NCBI GenBank assembly: GCA_033439265.1
Contig: JAVTVX010000034.1
Location: forward strand, 11,191,001 to 11,255,000
DNA length: 64,000 bases
Direction: 5' to 3'
From: Dillenia suffruticosa
Taxonomy: Eukaryota > Streptophyta > Magnoliopsida > Dilleniales > Dilleniaceae
This document shows positions 58,566-64,000 of the stretch, one piece after another. Below the pieces are notes generated by a model that was not told where the DNA came from, did no database searches, and was given only the letters and a program-made list of their open reading frames with translations. Position numbers and translations under genes: made by a program. How positions within the stretch are numbered: the first letter of the stretch is position 1; the number at the start of each line of letters is the position of its first letter.

Positions 58566-59006
58566 GGGCAAGGATCATTTCGAAAGGAGGGGAAACTTGT
58601 AACAAATATAGCTTAGTTAGGTAATTAGAGTTGCAACTACCATGTAACTGAGCTAACGGAAGGAATAACTCACTGCAGAAGATAGTTAGAATGACAAACT
58701 ACCTATTAATACTTGTAAATATAACAGACGAAGAGAGGAATAGCAAGTACCTTCTTGGTCTTCTCAAACTTCTGCGTCTCTTTCTCTATCTGTTCTCTCT
58801 CCCTTTTCTCTCTCTCTCTCCATATTCTCTTCTCTTTCTTCTATTCTTTTCCCATTCTATATTCCTAACGTCAGTCTGAGCTTAACTTCCATTGATCAAT
58901 CCATCTTTCAACCTCCTTTGGCCTCTGAAAGTTACTGGGAACTGGGTTCCTCTCCACAGTCGACTTATCCTTCAGCTGTCGGTCGACTTCTTGAAAATCT
59001 GTTACA

Positions 59007-60740
59007 TTATGACTATGGTGTAATCTATTTCTGGGGACAATGGTTTCACCTTTTATATTTACTGTTTCTTATTGGCCATGAAAGAAAAAAAATAGACAAA
59101 AAATTATTAATATCTAATCCAATTTGAATTTTAATTTTTTTTCACCTTATCTTTTTGTTTGATTTGGACTCCCGTCAATTTGTTGAATGGAATATACCAA
59201 CTCCACTTTCCTAACCCTCACCTTTTTATTTTTTGTCTAATCTATTTTTTCTGGATAATAGTCCTTTTAAAATTCAAATTCTAATAAATATCTAATTATT
59301 GGAATATACTTTTTATATTTCCAACAACATATACAATTTGGAATTTTTAAAACCTTTCTCACTTCTCTATTTTTCTTCCAACGAATTCCTTTCTTTTTAA
59401 AAAAATAAAAAAAATGTTTTCAAGTAAAGAAAAATAAAAATTACTTTTTTCTAAGTTTTCAATTTTAATATTTTATATTTTAAAAAATTATTTTTTATAT
59501 TTACTATATGTTTCATAAATATATATACATATATATATTTATATATCTACATATATATATTTTGCCCATTGAATGTAATTCGTGACTCCGCCTCTGAATC
59601 AATCCTAAAAGTGCCTATTACTCCGGCAAAAGGAGTAAGTAAATGCCACTTCTCATTGTGGATGAGACCACCTGTGCCTCAAAGGATGTGTACTTTAATG
59701 ATTAAGTAATTACTAAGCTTAGGAATGAGCCAGATATGAACTTTTTATTTTGGTTCGTTTTTTCAAATGCTTAATCTGGGAGCTAATTTAGGTTTAGTAC
59801 TTCATAGGTTTGGGAAATGCATAGGTGTTACGCATTTGTTTATGGATTTTAACATTAATTCCCCCTTATTTCTATTGGTATACGTTGTATATAATAAATT
59901 TATATTTTTCAGGTCCTATTCAAAGTTTTAGCATGATTAGGAGCTCTACTAGGAGCTCTATGGAGGTCATCGAGAGCAGTTAAAATGGTGGAGGTCAGGA
60001 AAAAGGAAAATGATAAACAGCCCTGCAGTGAGCGTCATAATTTTGATGTCTAGATGGCAATTACGACTTGCCAAAACAAAAGAGTCAAGATTTTTTGCTA
60101 TCTCGTTGTCGCAATAATTTAAGCAATAACTTCATAAAATTCATATTGTAACTATGGTATTAAACCGTAATTACGATGAGTTGCACTTTCGATTTAATAG
60201 TGTCTTAGCATCATAAGAAAGCCCTATAGTCATGATTATAATGGCTGTCGGACTTTGTAAATCTAGTGTGATAGAACATGGCCCAAAAATCTATTATCAT
60301 AAGAATTCAAGCCCATAATCCATTAGATTGTGAGAATGGAACGAACCTAGACCTACTCTTTCAGCACTTATCGACCAAATTCTAATTGGTAGAAGGTTGA
60401 TCAGCCTTAAGACCTTTTCGGTGCTTGGTATTTGGTAAACTCGCAATATTCAATTTTTTTTTAAGTCGTGGAAACAATATCTCGTAATTAGCAAGCAGAC
60501 TTTAAATCCTAATCGATCAGGAAAGGAATTTCTTGGCAATTAGAACTTTCCTAACTAGAAGAACTCCCGATATTTGGAAATCTTTTGTTAAGAATCATGT
60601 GATCTCGGGACACTTTGATATGGAAACTAGATTTTCAATATCCCAGAAACACACGAGACTCATAGAATCAACCTAGATTGTCTTTGGTAACATTCTAAAA
60701 TCTTTACATGGTCCTTGGAAAATATGTTAGGTATCTACCC
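59007..60740. other. Unassigned AT-rich DNA
   Basis: Low-complexity A/T-rich up to about 59570, then sequence without open frames. No transposon ends or genes are recognised. It merges rightward into a gypsy RT relic. Confidence 0.45.
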
Positions 60741-60749
60741 TTTGGTTAT

Positions 60750-61200
60750 AGTTTACAAACTAACTATAGATACAAGTCATAAGCCTGTGAGACAAAAAAA
60801 GAGGGTGTTCGCACTATAACGTCAACGTGTAATACAAGAAGAAGTTTAGAAACTCCTAACAGCAAGGTTTATTTTGGAAGTAGAATACCCTAACTGATTA
60901 GCCAACTGGTCATGGTAAGGAAGACTAACGGCAAGTGAAAAATGTGCCTAGATTTTACCAATCTCAACAAAACGTACTACAAAGTTATACCGTTTGGTAT
61001 CAAGAACACTAGAGAAAACTTCTAGTAGTTGGTTAACAAAGTCTTTCGATAGGAATATGGAGGTTTATGTTGGCAACATGCTTATCAAGAATGCTAAGCC
61101 AATGATAACGTCACAGATTTGCAAGAAATGTTCCGAAAGCTAGAACATTATGACAGGAAAGTGAACCTTACGAATTGTACTTTTGGGATCATGTAAGGAA
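60750..61200 (+). pseudogene. Tat-type Ty3/gypsy RT relic
   Basis: Fragments YKPVRQKKRVFAL, RVIQEEV, FILEVEYPN (about 60775-60900), then, after a jump, MEVYVGNMLIKNAKP and a C-terminal 'NIMTGK...LRIVLLG' region (about 61040-61190). The first block is the RT start of Tat/Athila-like gypsy elements; YVGNML corresponds to the catalytic YVDDML with both aspartates changed. The palm between the blocks is missing. Heavily decayed. Confidence 0.65.
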
Positions 61201-61639
61201 AATTCCTAGATTTCCTAATTACCAACCGGGAAATCAAGATAAATCTAGAAAAAATGCAAGCCATACTAGGCATTACACTGCTGAGGATACTATAGGAAAT
61301 TCAACGTCTCATGGGAAGGATCGTATCTTTAAATTGATTCATGTCGAAAGTAGGGAAGAAGTACAGCCTTTCTATGATGCTCTGAAGAAATCCTAAAAGT
61401 TTGCATGGACACCAGAGTATCTAAGTAGCATTCGAATGGCTCAATGAATTCCACACATTAACCCCGCTACTTTCTCAACCTATTTCTAATGAGAAACTCT
61501 ACCTTTACTTCTCTATTTTTGACCAGCACTCTCCTCTGTTCTTATAAAGTAGGAATCCACAACATAAAGGCCAGTATACTACGTCAGCCATATACTTCAA
61601 AAGTTGGAGGTTAACTATAGACCCACTGAGAAGGCATTC

Positions 61640-62420
61640 ACCTTAGTTTTTAGTAAACTTATAATAAATGCACTTGTCTGCTCTATTATGTTTAAATCTA
61701 TTTGATACTATCATACTATCAAAATTTTCATGCTATTGTTTTGGAGCCTTCTTTAAACCATATAAGGATTTTATTAATTTGCATACTTTGTTCTCATTAC
61801 CAGGAAGTACAAAACCATCTGGCTACTTCATATATATTTCTGTATCAAGATCACCATTTAAGAATGATATTTTAACTTCCATTGGATAGTCTTGTAAATC
61901 ATAAATTGATGCTAAAACAAATAGCACTTTTATAGAAGTAGTCCTGACAAATGCAGCATATGTATCAAAGTAACCTATCACTTCCATTTGCCTAAAGCCT
62001 TTGGCAACCAGCTTTGACTTGAAGGTTTGTAAAATATTATTAGAATTCTATTTCCTTATGAATATCTATTTACATCCAATTGGTTTAGAACCAAGAGGTA
62101 AACCTATTAACACCCATGTTCCATTTGCGAAAAGAGAAACCATTTCATCATTTATTGCTTCTTTCTAGAATGCAATATAAAGGGTATTTTATTTAATGTC
62201 TCTATTCTATTTCCTTCAACTAAGAATGTTAGTGGTTGAGAAGAAATAAAATCAAAACCAAAATTTCTTTCTTTTTGCACCTTTTTGCTTCATCTAGGTT
62301 TTGCAGAAGCATCAATTAATTTCCTTGTATCTGAAGGAGTTGGGTACACAATAGTATCTTGTATCGATGTGGGATACGGAAGCTCTTCATTTGACTTTTG
62401 ATTTTCTCAACATCTCTTAA
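61640..62420 (-). pseudogene. Copia RT relic (minus strand)
   Basis: On the minus strand, from high to low coordinates: MMKWFLF near 62150, KLVAKGF-like sequence, RQMEVIGYFDTYAAFVRT near 61980, SIYDLQDYPMEVKISFLNG, DLDTEIYMKQPDGFVLPG and NKVCKLIKSLYGLKKAPKQ (about 61890-61740). This is the fingers and palm of a copia RT. Stops are frequent and no LTR is found nearby. Confidence 0.65.
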
Positions 62421-62574
62421 CTCTATAATCACATTAGAGTCCAAATCCAACAATTTATCTGCTTTTGATTTTTTTGCATATCCCCCAAAGATACTCTTAA
62501 GTTTCTACTTATATTGTGAAATCTTCTTTTGATTTGTGGTATGAACGTTTATCACATGTTAATTATAATACAAT

Positions 62575-64000
62575 CACTACAAAAAAACACATTTTTTGCG
62601 ACGAAATTTAGCGATAAATTTTTTTCGTTGCAATTTTACAACGAATTTAGCGACGAAATATTTTTTAATCGCTACTTCTAACGAAATTTCCAACGAAAAA
62701 AAAGTCGTAGCTAATTTAGAGATGACGGGAAATTTGTCGCTAATTTTGCGACGAATTTCAAAATTCGTCGCTAATTTTGTGACAAATTTCGGAATTCGTC
62801 GCTAAATTTGAAAAATAATTCAATAAAATGAAATATTAATATATATTTATTAATTAATTAATTAATTTTGCAACGAATTTTGAAATTCGTAGCAAATTTT
62901 GCGACGAATTTTGAAATTCGTAGCAAATTTTGCGACGAATTTTAAAATTCGTCGCAAAATTTTGAAAATAGTAAAATAAAATAAAATATTAATATATATT
63001 AATTAATTAATTAATTAATTTTGCGACGAATTTTGAAATTCGTCGCTAATTTTGGGACGAATTTTGAAATTCGTCTCAAAATTTTGAAAATAATAAAATA
63101 AAATAAAATATTAATATATATTTATTAATTAATTTATTAATTTTGCGACGAATTTTAAAATTCATAGCAAATTTTGCGACGAATTTTGAAATTCGTCGCA
63201 AAATTTTGAAAATAATAAAATAAAATAAAATATTAATAGATATTAATTAATTAATTTTGCGACGAATTTTGAAATTCGTTGCAAATTTTGGGACGAATTT
63301 TGAAATTCGTCGCAAAATTTTGAAAATAATAAAATAAAATAAAATATTAATATATATTAATTAATTAATTAATTAATTTTACGACGAATTTTGAAATTCG
63401 TAGCAAATTTTGCGACGAATTTTGAAATTCGTCGCAAAATTTTGAAAATAATAAAATAAAATAAAATATTAATAGATATTTATTAATTAATTAATTAATT
63501 TTGCGACGAATTTTGAAATTCGTCGCAAAATTTTGAAAATAATAAAATAAAATAAAATATTAATACATATTTATTAATTAATTAATTAATTTTGTGACGA
63601 ATTTTGAATTTCGTCGCAAAATTTTGAAAATAATAAAATAAAATAAAATATTAATAGATATTTATTAATTAATTAGTTAATTTTGCGACGAATTTTGAAA
63701 TTCGTAGCAAATTTTGCGACGAATTTTGAAATTCGTCGCTAATTTTGGGACCAATTTTGAAAATCGTCGCAAAATTTTGAAAATAATAAAATAAAATAAA
63801 ATATTAATGTATATTTATTAATTAATTAATTAATTTTGAGACGAATTTTGAAATTCGTCGCAAAATTTTGAAAATAATAAAATAAAATAAAATAAAATAT
63901 TAATATATATTTTTTATTTTTTATTTAAAACAATAATCACATTTATTATTTTAATTGATATTTTATATTTTATTTCTATATTATCTTTTTTAAAAATAGT
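62575..64000 (+). mobile_element. CACTA (En/Spm-type) transposon terminus with palindromic subterminal repeats, runs off the window
   Basis: Starts CACTACAAAAAAACAC (62575), the expected terminal inverted repeat, with AAT (62572-62574) as potential 3-bp TSD. Subterminal DNA is packed with GCGACGAATTT and its reverse complement. At least five perfect palindromes with 11-bp arms around a TG centre occur (63023, 63176, 63412, 63503, 63716), separated by 'aataataaaataaaataaaatatta' spacers in about ten units of 85-150 bp (62800-63905). No transposase is within the window. Confidence 0.75.

Larger units (their letters stand above)
53684..59006 (+). mobile_element. Ty3/gypsy retrotransposon with near-perfect TSD
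   Basis: LTRs 53684-54098 and 58598-59006, both beginning TGTAACAAATATAGCTTA and ending CTGTTA(T/C)A, highly similar by eye. Flanks are CTATG (53679-53683) and TTATG (59007-59011), a 5-bp duplication with one change. A PBS-like TTGGTACCAGAG follows the first LTR (54102-54113), and a purine-rich GAAAGGAGGGGAAAC precedes the second (58581-58595). The interior is gag-protease-RT-RNase H-integrase with scattered stops, so it is recent but dead. Motifs suggest a chromovirus-like lineage distinct from the Tekay-like element. Confidence 0.88.

Noticed and set aside
62800-63905. Regularly spaced palindromic repeats, superficially CRISPR-like
   Set aside because: Spacers are themselves repeated A/T-rich linkers, unit length varies, and the array is attached to a CACTA terminus in a plant genome.

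Overview
The window is nuclear DNA of a flowering plant, probably a eudicot, although the sequence alone does not name the species. The signs are AT-rich intergenic DNA with long A/T tracts, plant-type Ty3/gypsy and Ty1/copia retrotransposons primed by initiator-tRNA-Met sites (TGGTATCAGAG), an RTE-clade LINE, tRNA-derived SINEs, CACTA and hAT ends, an endogenous pararetrovirus, and one intron-containing plant amino-acid transporter gene. Nothing looks bacterial: there are no operons, CRISPR arrays or ribosome-binding sites.

Region 1 (1-32.6 kb) is a deep nest of insertions. The base is a short non-autonomous LTR element (called family A here) in a tandem LTR-internal-LTR-internal-LTR array (1-2684, 20730-20845, 32248-32620). 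A SINE with a 15-bp target duplication sits in its first internal region. Its second internal region was split by a chromodomain-type Ty3/gypsy element (2685-20729, TSD GGAAT). That element was in turn disrupted by 3.1 kb of unassigned DNA carrying a non-autonomous hAT element (7260-7814, TSD TATATAGG) and by a decayed TNT1-like copia (9062-15320). Family A was broken again by a minus-strand caulimovirus-like pararetrovirus (20846-32247), itself split by a CACTA-like end and by a younger, nearly complete copia (23043-30313, TSD AGACC).

Region 2 (32.6-38.4 kb) holds a copia relic and an internally deleted gypsy element whose protease remnant is joined directly to its integrase remnant, followed by unassigned DNA.

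Region 3 (38.4-44.3 kb) is the only host gene I can support: a three-exon AVT1-like vacuolar amino-acid transporter on the minus strand, with consistent GT-AG boundaries and an intact reading frame of 402 residues. Its second intron is about 4.6 kb and holds an RTE-type LINE, a purine-rich tract, a GA microsatellite and a small patch copied from two places in the neighbouring exon.

Region 4 (45.4-64 kb) contains an internally deleted copia with 750-bp LTRs, a possible small membrane-protein ORF pair, a gypsy element with an almost perfect TSD (53684-59006), degraded Tat-type gypsy and copia RT fragments, and at the right edge a CACTA terminus with a long array of palindromic subterminal repeats that runs out of the window.

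I see no new defence, biosynthetic or regulatory system. The most interesting points are the readable order of nested insertions, a viral reading frame that stays in phase across the copia insertion point, and the template-switch-like patch beside a splice donor.
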